Assembly (NCBI GenBank): GCA_902493855.1
Contig: CABUQV010000003.1
Span: forward strand, 69,551 to 133,550
DNA: 64,000 nt
Direction of reading: 5' to 3'
Origin: an uncultured Collinsella sp.
GTDB lineage: Bacteria > Actinomycetota > Coriobacteriia > Coriobacteriales > Coriobacteriaceae
Both the position numbers and the translations under genes were made by a program. The first letter of the stretch is position 1. Every line of letters begins with the position of its first letter. Below are positions 36,909 to 45,816 of this stretch, in pieces. The notes beneath the pieces are model-generated. The model saw nothing but the letters and a program-made list of their open reading frames with translations. It searched no databases and was not told the DNA's origin.

Positions 36909-38782
36909 GCGCGATCACCCATCAATACATTCTTGGCGTGGAGCGTGGGGCAGATCCCGCAGCCGGTGCACGACGTGCGGGTGCAGTCGGGAGTCGTGAC
37001 GCCCTCGAGCGAGCGACGGTACTCGCGCTCGAGGAAGCCGCGCGTGCAGCCGGGGCTCACGTGCTCCCACGGCAGGCGCCAGTCCAACTCGTAGGGCAGG
37101 TGCACGAGCTCATTGAGGTCGATGCCGTTTTTGGCAGCAGCCTCCTTCCAGTTATCGAGCGAGAAATGCTCTACCCAGGCGTCAAAGCGAGAGCCCGAGC
37201 GCCAAGCATCGATGATGACGGGCGTCATGTCGCGACCGGCGCGGGACAGCGCGGCCTCGATGAGCGAAGTCTCAGCATCGTGGTAATGCACGCGGACGGC
37301 ACGGTTGCGAACGCTCGTGATAAGCAACTTCTGGCGACGTTTGACGTCGTCGTAGTCGAGCTGCGGGCACCACTGGAACGGCGTGGCAGCCTTGGGGATA
37401 AAGACCGAAACCGAGATCGACACCGAGATCGAGCCGCGACGAGCCTTGGGCACCACGGAACGACCGAGCTCCAGCACGTGATCGGCCAGATTGGCGATGG
37501 CCACGATGTCCTCGTCGCGCTCGCCGGGAAGGCCCATCATAAAGTAGAGCTTCATGCGGTTCCAACCGGCCTCGAAGGCCGCCTTGGCCGCACGGTCCAG
37601 GTCCTCCTCGGTCACGTTCTTGTTAATGATGTCGCGCATGCGCTGGCTGCCGGCCTCGGGCGCGAACGTCAGTCCGCCCTTCTTTTCGCCGGCGACCGAC
37701 TCGGCCATATCCACGCCAAACGAATCCAGGCGCTGCGACGGAATAGACACGCGAATACCCGTATCCTCCAGGCGACGGTTGAGCCTGCCGAGCACGTCGC
37801 GAATGCAGGAGTGGTCGGTCGTGGAGAGCGAGGTCAGCGACACCTCGTCATAGCCGGTCTTTTCCAGACCCTGAATCACCGACGAGACGATCTGGTCGGC
37901 CGAGCGCTCACGCACCGGGCGATACGTCATGCCGGCCTGGCAAAAACGACAGCCGCGGGCGCAGCCGCGCAGGATCTCGATAGACAGGCGGTCGTGGACC
38001 AGCTGCGCATAGGGCACGCACGACTGCGACAGCGGATTCGTGGCGCCGAAATCCTCGACGACGCGCTTGTAGACCACGGTCGGCGCATCCTTGCCCTCAC
38101 GCGGCACGGTGTAGCCATGCGGCGAGCAGGGCTCGTCGTGACAAACCTCATAGAGCGACGGCACGTAGTTGCCGGCAATGGATGCAAGCTGCTCAACAAT
38201 CTGCGCGCGCGGGACTCCTTCGTCACGCAGACGGCGATGCAACTGGCAGGTCTCGAGCAGCGATTCCTCGCCCTCGCCGATGAGGATAACATCGAAGAAG
38301 GCCGCGTACGGCTCGGGGTTGTACACCGAGGGACCGCCGGCGATGATAATGGGGTCGTCTTCACCTCGGTCGGTCGCCAACAGCGGAATGCCAGCGAGGT
38401 CGAGAGCCTCGAGGAAGTTCGTCACCGCCATCTCGTGCGGCACATGCAGACCGACGATATCAAACGAAGCGACCGGCGCTGCACCCTCGAGCGAGAGCAG
38501 CGGAATGCCCGCCTCGCGCATGGCGTCACCCATATCTGGCCACGGCACATAGCCGCGCTCGCAGGAGATGCCCTCGGCCTGGTTAAGGATGTTGTAGAGG
38601 ATGGCGATGCCCTGGTTGGGCAGACCAACCTCGTACACATCCGGGTAGATCAGGCAGCAACGGTAGTCGGCATCGGCCTTGGAAAGCGTACCCCACTCGT
38701 GATCGATATAGCGGCTCGGCTTCTCGACCTTGGCGAGCAGCGGCTCAATTAAATGAAAACAGTCTTGGTATGCAACGCGCAA
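36905..38782 (-). CDS. TIGR03960-type radical SAM protein with B12-binding-like N-terminus
   Basis: The 625-residue protein has an N-terminal B12-binding-like Rossmann region, then the radical SAM cluster motif C274-x3-C278-x2-C281 (GCARGCRFCQAG). SAM-barrel blocks LTSLSTTDHSCI and KLYFMMGLPGERDEDI follow. A C-terminal Cys-rich motif, CTRTSCTGCGICP, could hold a second Fe-S cluster. The reaction is not known. It starts at TTG with AGGGG seven bases upstream, ten bases after the DUF697-like gene. It is co-translated with the DUF2344 gene. Confidence 0.88.
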   Translation of the reverse strand: MRVAYQDCFHLIEPLLAKVEKPSRYIDHEWGTLSKADADYRCCLIYPDVYEVGLPNQGIAILYNILNQAEGISCERGYVPWPDMGDAMREAGIPLLSLEGAAPVASFDIVGLHVPHEMAVTNFLEALDLAGIPLLATDRGEDDPIIIAGGPSVYNPEPYAAFFDVILIGEGEESLLETCQLHRRLRDEGVPRAQIVEQLASIAGNYVPSLYEVCHDEPCSPHGYTVPREGKDAPTVVYKRVVEDFGATNPLSQSCVPYAQLVHDRLSIEILRGCARGCRFCQAGMTYRPVRERSADQIVSSVIQGLEKTGYDEVSLTSLSTTDHSCIRDVLGRLNRRLEDTGIRVSIPSQRLDSFGVDMAESVAGEKKGGLTFAPEAGSQRMRDIINKNVTEEDLDRAAKAAFEAGWNRMKLYFMMGLPGERDEDIVAIANLADHVLELGRSVVPKARRGSISVSISVSVFIPKAATPFQWCPQLDYDDVKRRQKLLITSVRNRAVRVHYHDAETSLIEAALSRAGRDMTPVIIDAWRSGSRFDAWVEHFSLDNWKEAAAKNGIDLNELVHLPYELDWRLPWEHVSPGCTRGFLEREYRRSLEGVTTPDCTRTSCTGCGICPTLHAKNVLMGDRA

Positions 38783-38792
38783 CGGAAAACCC

Positions 38793-39722
38793 CTAAGCAG
38801 CGAGATCTGATGCGTCCTGATAGGACGCCATAGGACAGGTAGCGCCCGCGACCGTGGTCACCAGATCGCGAACGCGGGAGAACGTGGCAGTGACCACCTC
38901 GTTGGCACGGCTGTAGTCGACATCGCGCTCGTAGAGCGAAACGAGCGCACGGCCCATGCCATAGGTGCCCGCGGCGGCAGTGAGCGCCTTGACGGCAAAC
39001 CCAATATGCGGCGTCTGCTTGACAAGTGCGCGGGTGACCGCGCGGATCACAAGACCGCCGGCAAGCACGCCCGCGACCTCGTAGCCGCGCTCGGGCTTAA
39101 TGCCGCGTCCAAAGACGGCAGCGAGCTCAAAGAGCATGCCCACCTGCGCCAGCGCCATAACGGGATAATCGGCGCCCGGCAAAAACACCAGCGCACCGGT
39201 CGCCATATTGGTGAGCGCGCACGAGGTGATGATACGATTGGCCGCCGCGATGCGCACGAAGGCAAAGTTCGCCGCAAAAGCCGTTTCCTTGTCGGTGCGA
39301 TCGAGAATCCAGCGGGCAAGCGTCTCGAGCAGATACGTCTTATCGGTTGCCGCCACCACACCGAGCATGGGCGTGGACTCCTCGATAAACGGCACCTCCA
39401 CAGCAGACTCGGCAAGCACGCACACGGGCGCGCCGGCGATCACGAGCTCCTGCACGGCACTCTCCAAGCGGTCGGAACCACACGAGAGCACCAGCACCAC
39501 ATCGGTATCGGTCTTTGGAGCAATTCGCTCCTCCCCCAGACGCTCGACGCGCACAATGCCCGAGGTCGTCTGCGGCACAAAGGCGTCACGCACCGTCTCG
39601 GCCAGAAAGCGCGAGGCGGACGAATCCAGATAGACCGAGACGCGCACCGGCGTATCGGAATCCTTCTTAACGGACGCGCCCATCTTAAAAGCGCGAGTCA
39701 GCTTATCTACGGGAATTTTCAT
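38793..39722 (-). CDS. DUF697-like membrane-associated protein of unknown function
   Basis: I do not recognise a specific function. The 309-residue protein has an N-terminal alpha/beta half (20-140; VRVSVYLDSSASRFLAETV, TDVVLVLSCGSD, GAPVCVLAES) that resembles a nucleotide-binding fold without a P-loop. The C-terminal half resembles DUF697 (about 155-260; ANRIITSCALTNMATGALVFLPG and a second hydrophobic stretch). GGAGGGG precedes the ATG. It sits 18 bases after rodA and ten bases before the radical SAM gene, so it is co-transcribed with cell-shape genes. Confidence 0.75.
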   Translation of the reverse strand: MKIPVDKLTRAFKMGASVKKDSDTPVRVSVYLDSSASRFLAETVRDAFVPQTTSGIVRVERLGEERIAPKTDTDVVLVLSCGSDRLESAVQELVIAGAPVCVLAESAVEVPFIEESTPMLGVVAATDKTYLLETLARWILDRTDKETAFAANFAFVRIAAANRIITSCALTNMATGALVFLPGADYPVMALAQVGMLFELAAVFGRGIKPERGYEVAGVLAGGLVIRAVTRALVKQTPHIGFAVKALTAAAGTYGMGRALVSLYERDVDYSRANEVVTATFSRVRDLVTTVAGATCPMASYQDASDLAA

Positions 39723-39740
39723 AGCAAACCCCTCCAGCGG

Positions 39741-40967
39741 TTACGCGGCGCCCGAACGATGCCGCCATATGGATTGTACGATACCCACCGTCAGCAGCTG
39801 GATCATCATCGAAGACGAGCCAAAGCTAATAAACGGTAGCGGAATACCGGTAATCGGCATCATGCCGATGCACATGCCGATGTTTTCGAAAGTCTGGAAC
39901 GCCCACATGCCAACGATGCCCACGCACGATAGGCGCAGGAACAGCGACTCACACTTAAAGGCGACGCGAATCGTCGAAAAGATCAGCAGCACGTAGAGGC
40001 ACAGGAGCAAAAAGGAACCGCAAAAACCAAAGGTCTCGGACAGGAAGGCGAAGACGAAGTCGGTGTGGAACTCAGGCAGAAAGCCGCCGGCCGACTGCGT
40101 CGCATGGCCCAAACCCTTACCAAAGAAGCCACCCGAGCCAACGGCGATAAGCGACTGCTGCAGGTTGTAGGCATCGTCCGAATCGGCATTATCGGGGTCG
40201 ATAAAGACCGTCAGACGGTTCATCTGGTACTGCTTGATGAGCACATCGTGGCCGAGCAACGAATCAAAAACCGAATCGAGCGCCAGGACGAGGGCCACCA
40301 GGCCCACGAGCAGGGCCAAGGTCGACAGCACCCACTCGCGGCGTGCACCGCTCATACAGATGACGATGGCGCCCGAAACCAGCACGACCAGGCCCGAGCC
40401 CAGGTCGCCCATGGCAACGACGGCCAAAAACGGAATGGACAGCATGCCGCAGAGCTTGACGTAGTCGCGAACGGTATCGATGCGACCGTTATACTGCGAG
40501 CCAAGCGTAGCAATAAAGAAGATGGTGATGAGCTTGGCAAGCTCAACCGGCTGAAATGTCAAGCCGATACCGGGAATCTTGATCCAGCCCGTCATGCCCA
40601 GACCGCCCGTATAGGACAGACCCGGAATCTTTGGCGAGAGGATCACGATCAGGTCGATGACGAGCAACGCCGTCGAGAAATTGGAAATACCGCGCAGGTC
40701 GGTACGCCAGACCAGCACCGCCAGCACCGCCCCGATGCCAATTCCCAGCAGATGGCGTGAGAACGAGGCATCGGCCTTAAACTGCGAAGCCGACCAGATA
40801 ATGATGGCACCGTAGGCGACGAGCGCCACAGTAGCCACGAGCACACCGATATGCACCTTTTGGCGAAACGTGCCGCGCGAGGCCGAAAGTTGCTTGTTGA
40901 CGCGGTCCAGGCTGCTGCGAGAGCCGGTCTTGGTTGAACGGAACAGATCCGCCGGAGAAAAATCCAT
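39741..40967 (-). CDS. rodA: RodA-family SEDS peptidoglycan glycosyltransferase
   Basis: RodA polymerises peptidoglycan glycan strands for lateral growth, working with PBP2. The 408-residue protein has about ten membrane helices. Family blocks are GWIKIPGIGLTFQPVELAKL, VVAMGDLGSGLV (catalytic Asp region) and the C-terminal TGIPLPFISFGSSSM. A 40-residue charged cytoplasmic N-terminus precedes the first helix. The location within mreBCD-mrdA supports RodA rather than FtsW. AGGAGG precedes the ATG; it follows mrdA by nine bases. Confidence 0.94.
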   Translation of the reverse strand: MDFSPADLFRSTKTGSRSSLDRVNKQLSASRGTFRQKVHIGVLVATVALVAYGAIIIWSASQFKADASFSRHLLGIGIGAVLAVLVWRTDLRGISNFSTALLVIDLIVILSPKIPGLSYTGGLGMTGWIKIPGIGLTFQPVELAKLITIFFIATLGSQYNGRIDTVRDYVKLCGMLSIPFLAVVAMGDLGSGLVVLVSGAIVICMSGARREWVLSTLALLVGLVALVLALDSVFDSLLGHDVLIKQYQMNRLTVFIDPDNADSDDAYNLQQSLIAVGSGGFFGKGLGHATQSAGGFLPEFHTDFVFAFLSETFGFCGSFLLLCLYVLLIFSTIRVAFKCESLFLRLSCVGIVGMWAFQTFENIGMCIGMMPITGIPLPFISFGSSSMMIQLLTVGIVQSIWRHRSGAA

Positions 40968-40976
40968 CGCAACCTC

Positions 40977-43046
40977 CTATCGAACCGAAGAATCGCCCGA
41001 GGCCGAAGAGGTATCGGGCTCGTCATAAATCACGCCGAGCACGTCGCGCACGACATGCATCGCGGTATCCGAGCCGCCGCCGCCCTGCTCCAGGACAGTA
41101 GCGATGACATACTTGGGATCATCGGCCGGTGCATAGGCGCAGAACCAAGCGTATTCGTCCTCGCCGCTTTTCTCGCCCGTGCCCGACTTGCCGTATACCT
41201 GCGGCGTCAGGGTGCCAAAGTGCGCCGCCAGGGACGTCGATGCCGTGTATATCACGTCGTGCATACCGTTACGAACAAGAGCCAAATCCGAATCGCTGTT
41301 GATCTTGGCCTCCAGGCGCTTCTTCTTGCCCTTGCCGTTGTACTTATAGGCATCGCCGTCGCCATCGCGCGACACGGCAGATAAAAACACGTGAGGCACG
41401 TACTGTTTACCGCCGTTGGCAAGACCCATATAGGCGCACGCCATCTGCAGGGGCGTCACCAGGATGTCGCCCTGGCCGATAGCGATGTTGGTCATATCGC
41501 CGGCATTCCACTTGCGGTCCTCGGCAGAGGCGTCGGTGAAGTACGACTCTTTCCACTCGGCATCGGGAATACGGCCCGCACCCTCACTCGGCAGATCGAT
41601 ACCGCAGGTCTTACCTAGGCCCCAGCGACGAAAGACCTCCTGCAGGCCCTCGGAATGTTGCTCGTCATAAAAGAACGCCTTGCCCATGTCGTAGAAGACG
41701 GGATCGCACGAGTTGGCGATACCCGACTGCAGCGTCATGGTGCCGTGGCCGGAATGCAGCCAGCAGTACTTGCCCCACGACTTGCCCAGCCCCGTCCAAT
41801 AGCCCGTGCAGTTGGTCGTCTGCCCCGACGTGTAGGTTCCAAACTCAAGACCGGCCAGCGCCGAGAGCGGCTTGATGGTCGAGGCCGACATGTACTGTCC
41901 GCTAATGGCGCGGTTGAGCAGCGGGTGTGAACCCTTGTCATCATTGAGCTCGGTCCACACGTCATTTGAGACGCCGCCGATAAAGACGGACGGATCGAAC
42001 TTGGGCTCGCTCGCCATGCCCAGGATCTCGCCATTGTTGGGATCGAGACACACTACAGCGCCGTTGCCGGCATAGCTGTAGCCAGTGGTCTTGGCAAGCT
42101 CGATAGCGCTCGCCAGCGCCGTCTCACAGGCCTGTTGAATCTTAAGGTCGAGCGTGAGCTTAATGTCGGAGCCGGCCTTCGCGGGCACGGCGCCGGCCTG
42201 ACCGGTCACATTGCCCGAGGCATCGACCTTGACGGTCTGCTCGCCACGAATACCCTGCAGCAAGTTTTCGTAGTAGCTCTCAACGCCCGCCTGGCCCACG
42301 ATATCGCCCGACTGGTACGTGATCTTGCCAGCAGAAGCATCATCATCGCCAGAGGTTTTCTTATTCTGAGACTCGAGCTGCTCGGAGGTAATGGTGCCGG
42401 TATAGCCCAAGATATGGCATGCCGTCTCGCCATATGGATACTGGCGCTCGGTACGCTCGGCAATCTTGACGCCCGGGAACTCGCCGGCATGCTCCTGAAT
42501 ATAGGCAACCGTGGAGCGACGGACGTCCGTCGCGATGGTATGCAGGCTCTGGGCGCCCTCTGTATTGTCCTGAATATTGCGAAGGACCGCCACGTAAGGC
42601 ATTCCAAGCACGTTAGCAAGATGGCGAACCAGAACCTCATCCTCGGCAAGGTCGCGGTAGGCCACGACAGCAAGTGAGGGACGGTTCTGGACAAGCGCCA
42701 CGCCATTGCGGTCGAGGATGCGGCCGCGCACAGCGGGAGTGGTAACGGTGCGAGTCTGATTGCTATTAGCCTGCTTCTCGTAATAGTCCGACGAGACCAT
42801 CTGCATGCCCCACAGCTTGACGGCGAGCGCCGCAAACATCGCGCCCACACCCGTGGTGAGGATGGAAAAGCGGCCCTTAAAGGCGGTCGCCGCGGTATTG
42901 CCCTCGCCCTCGGTGGCGCGCGGGGCCGTTCCATGCTGCGTATCGTAGGTAAAACGGGAATCGCCACGACGCATGATGACCAGCGCGACCACGATGGCCA
43001 CAACCAGCACGATACCGGCGATAATAACCGTCAACTGGGAAGACAT
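40977..43046 (-). CDS. mrdA: Penicillin-binding protein 2 (class B transpeptidase)
   Basis: This is the transpeptidase partner of RodA. The 689-residue protein has an N-terminal membrane helix (1-25) and a second hydrophobic segment near 60-80. The dimerisation domain carries RGRILDRNGVALVQN. The catalytic Ser389 is in SASTIKP, the second motif is NSCD (S-x-D), and the KSG motif is in VYGKSGTGEKSG. The C-terminus is Ser/Asp-rich. GGGGAGG precedes the ATG. Beta-lactams act on this family. Confidence 0.94.
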   Translation of the reverse strand: MSSQLTVIIAGIVLVVAIVVALVIMRRGDSRFTYDTQHGTAPRATEGEGNTAATAFKGRFSILTTGVGAMFAALAVKLWGMQMVSSDYYEKQANSNQTRTVTTPAVRGRILDRNGVALVQNRPSLAVVAYRDLAEDEVLVRHLANVLGMPYVAVLRNIQDNTEGAQSLHTIATDVRRSTVAYIQEHAGEFPGVKIAERTERQYPYGETACHILGYTGTITSEQLESQNKKTSGDDDASAGKITYQSGDIVGQAGVESYYENLLQGIRGEQTVKVDASGNVTGQAGAVPAKAGSDIKLTLDLKIQQACETALASAIELAKTTGYSYAGNGAVVCLDPNNGEILGMASEPKFDPSVFIGGVSNDVWTELNDDKGSHPLLNRAISGQYMSASTIKPLSALAGLEFGTYTSGQTTNCTGYWTGLGKSWGKYCWLHSGHGTMTLQSGIANSCDPVFYDMGKAFFYDEQHSEGLQEVFRRWGLGKTCGIDLPSEGAGRIPDAEWKESYFTDASAEDRKWNAGDMTNIAIGQGDILVTPLQMACAYMGLANGGKQYVPHVFLSAVSRDGDGDAYKYNGKGKKKRLEAKINSDSDLALVRNGMHDVIYTASTSLAAHFGTLTPQVYGKSGTGEKSGEDEYAWFCAYAPADDPKYVIATVLEQGGGGSDTAMHVVRDVLGVIYDEPDTSSASGDSSVR

Positions 43047-43059
43047 CTACGGGCCTCCC

Positions 43060-43626
43060 CTATTTGAGCTTGCGGGTCTTGGGCTTAAAGCGCATGCCCG
43101 TCTGGCGTCCGCCACGTGCGGAGAATCCATAGCCGGACTGCGGCACGACGCCGGACATCAAAAACGGAATGGCAACCAGACCCGTCAGGATCGAGGACGG
43201 CAGCGCATGGCCGAAGATCGCCACGACAAAGCTCGTCTCCAAACCCATAAACAGCAAGATGATGCTGTAGATCACATTAATGACGAGCGCGAAGGCGCCC
43301 ACAGTGACGCCGCGCGCACTCGGGGTACCGCCCGTCTGACCGACGGCGCTGTGCACCAGAGCAAAAGAACCCACGGTCAGCAGGAGCGACATAACGCCCA
43401 CCGGCACGGCAGCGGACAGGTCATAAAACAAGCCGCTGCAAAAACCGCAAACGACGGCACGGGTCGGGTCGCCCGAGAACACGCTTAGGCACACCAGGAT
43501 AATCATGAAGTTGACGCGACCGCCCGCAATGGAGATCTGCGGTGCCAGGCCTGCCTGCAGCAGCACGCACACGATGGCGGCGATCACAAACGTGCGGGAG
43601 CTCATCCCCTGCTCGTGTAGATCCAT
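43060..43626 (-). CDS. mreD: Rod shape-determining protein MreD
   Basis: MreD is the integral membrane component of the elongasome. The 188-residue protein has five or six membrane helices (for example VIAAIVCVLLQAGLAPQI and SLLLTVGSFALVHSA) and a basic cytoplasmic tail (RFKPKTRKLK). I chose the ATG at 43626 with GGGGG seven bases upstream; an ATG six bases earlier leaves no room for a site. Identification depends partly on its position between mreC and mrdA. Confidence 0.88.
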   Translation of the reverse strand: MDLHEQGMSSRTFVIAAIVCVLLQAGLAPQISIAGGRVNFMIILVCLSVFSGDPTRAVVCGFCSGLFYDLSAAVPVGVMSLLLTVGSFALVHSAVGQTGGTPSARGVTVGAFALVINVIYSIILLFMGLETSFVVAIFGHALPSSILTGLVAIPFLMSGVVPQSGYGFSARGGRQTGMRFKPKTRKLK

Positions 43627-43637
43627 GGACATGCCCC

Positions 43638-44636
43638 CTATTCGCTCGAGCCGGAATCGGTCGTTTCGGACGTGTCGGAACTGTCATCCGAGCTCTCGTC
43701 CTTCGTCTTGGTCGCAGCGTCGCGCGACGTTCCCTGCGGCGTGCTGTTGGCCGTGCTCACATCCTCATCCGAGGCCGACTGTTCGTCGGTCAGCGAGGTA
43801 ATGACCAGCACTTCCTCGTTGTTCTCGGCCGTGGTCTGAGCGCGCACCACAATGGTGTAGTACACGTCGTTTGCCGATTTCTCAACCGACGAAACGGTGC
43901 CGAGCGGTAGACCCTTGGGGAACACGCCACCGATGCCCGAGGTCACGATAATGTCGCCAACCTTAACGTCGGAGTCGACGCTCACGTACTCAAGACGCAG
44001 CGTGCCGTCAGCCTGACCCTGCAGCATGCCCTGGGCGCGCGTGTCCTGCACCATGGCGGACACGCCGGAGCTCTCGTCGCCAATCAAGCGCACGGTCGAC
44101 GTCTTGGCCGAGACTTCGATAATCTGGCCGATAACACCGGCAGAACTCGTCACAGGCATGTTGATGGTAAGGCCGTCGGCAGAGCCCTTGTCGATGGTAA
44201 CGGTCGAGGTCCAGGCATCGCCGGAGGCACCGACAATACGAGCAGCGGTCGATTTGAGGTTGTAGGTCGACTGCAGACCGACCAGCCCCTCCAGACGCTC
44301 AGCGGTCTTTTGAGCCTCGGAGAGCTCAGCAACCTTAGAGGTCAGTTCCTCGTTTTGCTTCTTAAGCTCGTCAAGCGTGTCCTGCGACGCCGTAAGGTTA
44401 GAGAACACGTTGCCGATCGCATTGAAGGGAGCCGCCACGGCCGAGCCCACAAAGCGCACCGGCGAGGTAATCGTCGTTACGCCCGAACGCACGGCATGAA
44501 TCGGTCCTGCCTCGCCCTCGCGGATGTAAAACGTGAGCAGCAACACCGAAATCAGGCTGAAAACAATCAACGGGCGCATACCCGTTGATTGTCGCTTGGT
44601 ATTCAGATTTGTGGAGAAACCCGAAGATCGTGCCAA
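43638..44636 (-). CDS. mreC: Rod shape-determining protein MreC
   Basis: MreC is a periplasmic-side scaffold that activates PBP2-RodA. The 332-residue protein has one membrane helix (about 20-40), a coiled coil (LDELKKQNEELTSKVAELSEAQ, about 90-115; quoted here as ELKKQNEELTSKVAEL), and the tandem beta domains with GASGDAWTS and SGIGGVFPKGLPLG. A Ser/Asp/Thr-rich tail of about 50 residues is unusual for the family. It starts at TTG with GGTGG seven bases upstream. Confidence 0.93.
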   Translation of the reverse strand: MARSSGFSTNLNTKRQSTGMRPLIVFSLISVLLLTFYIREGEAGPIHAVRSGVTTITSPVRFVGSAVAAPFNAIGNVFSNLTASQDTLDELKKQNEELTSKVAELSEAQKTAERLEGLVGLQSTYNLKSTAARIVGASGDAWTSTVTIDKGSADGLTINMPVTSSAGVIGQIIEVSAKTSTVRLIGDESSGVSAMVQDTRAQGMLQGQADGTLRLEYVSVDSDVKVGDIIVTSGIGGVFPKGLPLGTVSSVEKSANDVYYTIVVRAQTTAENNEEVLVITSLTDEQSASDEDVSTANSTPQGTSRDAATKTKDESSDDSSDTSETTDSGSSE

Positions 44637-44657
44637 ATGGAATCCACCTTTTGGAAA

Positions 44658-45701
44658 TTAAGCATTGGTCTGGACGAAGCCGCCATCAAACGCATTGGCC
44701 TCGAGCACGCGGGCACAGCCGTTAACGACGTTATCGAGCGCCGTGGGGCTGACGTTGACCGAAACGCCGGTCTCATCGCGCAGGCGCACGTCGAGACCGC
44801 GCAGCAGCGCGCCGCCACCGGTCAGCAAAATGCCGTAGTACATAAGGTCCGAGGCGAGATCGGGAGGCGTGGCATCGAGGGCGTCCTTGACGGCCTTGGC
44901 CATCTCGTCGAGCGGCTTGTTGAGCGCGCGACGAATCTCCTCGCTCTCGATGCGCACGGTCTTGGGCAGACCGGTGATCACGTCGCGGCCGTTGACCTCG
45001 ACGTCGAGCTCGTCCTTGAGCGGCACGGCGGAGCCGACCTTGATCTTGATGTCCTCTGCCGTACGCTCGCCGATGGCCAGGTTGTAGGCATCGCGAACGT
45101 GCGTGAGGATAGCCTGGTCGAACTCGTCACCGGCAATACGGATGGACTGCGAGACGACGATGCCGCCCATGGCGATAACGGCGACCTCGGTGGTACCGCC
45201 GCCGATATCGATGACCATAGAGCCGGTGGGCTCCTCGACGGGCAGGTCGGCGCCGATAGCGGCGGCCATAGGCTCTTCGATCAGATAGGCCTGGCGGGCA
45301 CCGGCCTGGATCGTGGCCTCAAAGACAGCTCGCTTCTCGACCGACGTGACGCCGGAAGGAACGCAGACGACAACGCGCGGACGCGGGGTCCACGGATAGC
45401 GCTTCTCGGAAGCCTTGTCAATAAAGTAGCGAAGCATGGCCTCGGTAACATCGAAGTCGGCGATGACGCCGTCCTTCAGGGGACGAACGGCCACGATGTT
45501 GCCGGGCGTACGGCCGAGCATGCGCTTTGCCTCGATACCGACCGCCAGGATGCGCTCGTCGTTCTTGTCGATGGCGACGACGGAGGGCTCGCGAATGACG
45601 ATGCCCTTGCCGCGCACGGAGACAAGCGTATTTGCGGTGCCGAGGTCGATGGCAAGATCGCCCGCATAGCTACCGAAGAACATATCCATCAAAGAAAACA
45701 A
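44658..45701 (-). CDS. mreB: Rod shape-determining protein MreB (actin homologue)
   Basis: MreB filaments orient lateral wall synthesis. The 347-residue protein contains the actin phosphate-binding blocks AIDLGTANTLV (about 18-28) and VIDIGGGTTEVAVIAMGG, and the C-terminal LTGGGALLRGLD. The TTG at 45701 has AGGAG five bases upstream; the ATG at 45689 lacks a well-placed site, so TTG is preferred. An amphipathic N-terminus (MFSLMDMFFGS) may anchor it to the membrane. It begins the mre-rod unit. Confidence 0.96.
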   Translation of the reverse strand: MFSLMDMFFGSYAGDLAIDLGTANTLVSVRGKGIVIREPSVVAIDKNDERILAVGIEAKRMLGRTPGNIVAVRPLKDGVIADFDVTEAMLRYFIDKASEKRYPWTPRPRVVVCVPSGVTSVEKRAVFEATIQAGARQAYLIEEPMAAAIGADLPVEEPTGSMVIDIGGGTTEVAVIAMGGIVVSQSIRIAGDEFDQAILTHVRDAYNLAIGERTAEDIKIKVGSAVPLKDELDVEVNGRDVITGLPKTVRIESEEIRRALNKPLDEMAKAVKDALDATPPDLASDLMYYGILLTGGGALLRGLDVRLRDETGVSVNVSPTALDNVVNGCARVLEANAFDGGFVQTNA

Positions 45702-45761
45702 CGCAACTCCTGATGTGTTGGATGATTGCTGGAAAACTACTAGCTCATCATACTAGCGCAA

Positions 45762-45794
45762 GCCCGGCACCTCACTTGCGGTGAAGCGCCGGGC
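45762..45794 (-). terminator. Hairpin after the TPR gene
   Basis: GCCCGGC-CTCAC pairs with GTGA-GCCGGGC around a short loop (one bulge). The minus-strand 3' side has only a weak T-run. It separates the cyclophilin-TPR unit from mreB. Confidence 0.55.
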
Positions 45795-45816
45795 AAAGCT
45801 AAATCCCATAAGGTCA

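Noticed and set aside
36938..38752. A 604-codon plus-strand frame opposite the radical SAM gene (with similar frames at 3732-5252, 12493-13995 and 52122-53927)
   Set aside because: All are antisense frames of well-supported genes and show no domain pattern.
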